Positions 63,982-64,000 of a stretch of DNA of 64,000 nt are shown here, piece after piece. The notes under the pieces were generated by a model that was not told the origin of the DNA, did no database searches, and was given only the letters and a program-made list of their open reading frames with translations. A program made the translations under genes and the position numbers. This stretch comes from Thalassotalea sp. ND16A (GTDB taxonomy: Bacteria > Pseudomonadota > Gammaproteobacteria > Enterobacterales > Alteromonadaceae). Position 1 is the stretch's first letter; each line of letters begins with the position of its first letter. The stretch lies in NCBI RefSeq assembly GCF_000764205.1, contig NZ_JQDZ01000034.1, positions 1 to 64,000 of the forward strand, given 5' to 3'.

Positions 63982-64000
63982 ATGGGTTTTGAAAAATATT
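63982..64000 (+). CDS. Start of a probable MerR-family regulator (cut by window end)
   Basis: ATG at 63982 with AGGG about 9 nt upstream begins MGFEKY and runs off the window. Position divergent from the metal operon, flanking its MerR-type promoter, makes a MerR-family regulator the natural expectation, but only six residues are visible. Confidence 0.45.

Noticed and set aside
1-64000. tRNA, rRNA, CRISPR arrays, prophage or replication origin
   Set aside because: No cloverleaf, repeat-spacer pattern, phage gene or DnaA-box cluster was noticed on either strand by eye.

Overview
The window reads as chromosomal DNA of a marine gammaproteobacterium of the order Alteromonadales, probably Colwelliaceae (Thalassotalea/Colwellia-like). 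This is inferred from moderately low GC, the paired T-protein (TyrA) and P-protein (PheA), a TyrR/PhhR regulator, the LldP/Dld-type lactate locus, TonB-dependent and Na+-coupled transport, and small intergenic repeat families. No rRNA, tRNA, CRISPR array or prophage was seen. The only transposase trace is an N-terminal IS30 remnant.

Layout. 1-3.0 kb: long upstream region and acetyl-CoA synthetase. 3.3-6.0 kb: aroF-tyrA and a thioredoxin-like protein. 6.1-11.6 kb: two membrane-anchored proteins, then an RND efflux pair. 11.9-19.1 kb: L-lactate permease, D-lactate dehydrogenase, a divergent LysR regulator and a DcaP-like porin. 19.4-21.2 kb: IS30 remnant and pheA behind a readable phenylalanine attenuator with a Phe-rich leader peptide. 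21.3-25.1 kb: DUF2058 protein, glutaredoxin, MsrPQ and a pseudouridine synthase. 25.1-35.9 kb: an amino-acid block with methionine gamma-lyase, TyrR, an LVIVD-repeat protein, kynureninase, an NSS symporter and a TonB receptor. Three TyrR-box-like palindromes lie between the lyase and tyrR. 36-48.7 kb: poorly characterised secreted proteins, a CadC-like regulator with a propeller domain, an esterase, two paralogous PD40 proteins and a frameshifted serine hydrolase. 48.9-57.6 kb: a catabolic cluster (LysR, RutE-like nitroreductase, TauE-family permease, FAH hydrolase, VOC protein, alpha/beta hydrolase, ThDP enzyme, aldehyde dehydrogenase). 57.8-61.2 kb: arginase-family enzyme, ArgR and an NhaC-type antiporter. 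61.2-62.3 kb: long non-coding stretch. 62.3-64 kb: a MerT/MerP-like metal operon with a MerR-type promoter.

How the genes work together. Aromatic amino-acid synthesis (aroF, tyrA, pheA) and catabolism or uptake (TyrR, kynU, NSS symporter) share the window, with attenuation at pheA and probable TyrR autoregulation. The lactate locus pairs uptake with oxidation. The 49-57.6 kb cluster looks like one inducible pathway whose substrate cannot be named from sequence: a possible ring-cleavage or isomerisation step, C-C hydrolysis, ThDP-dependent C-C chemistry, then aldehyde oxidation. It is the best candidate here for an undescribed system.
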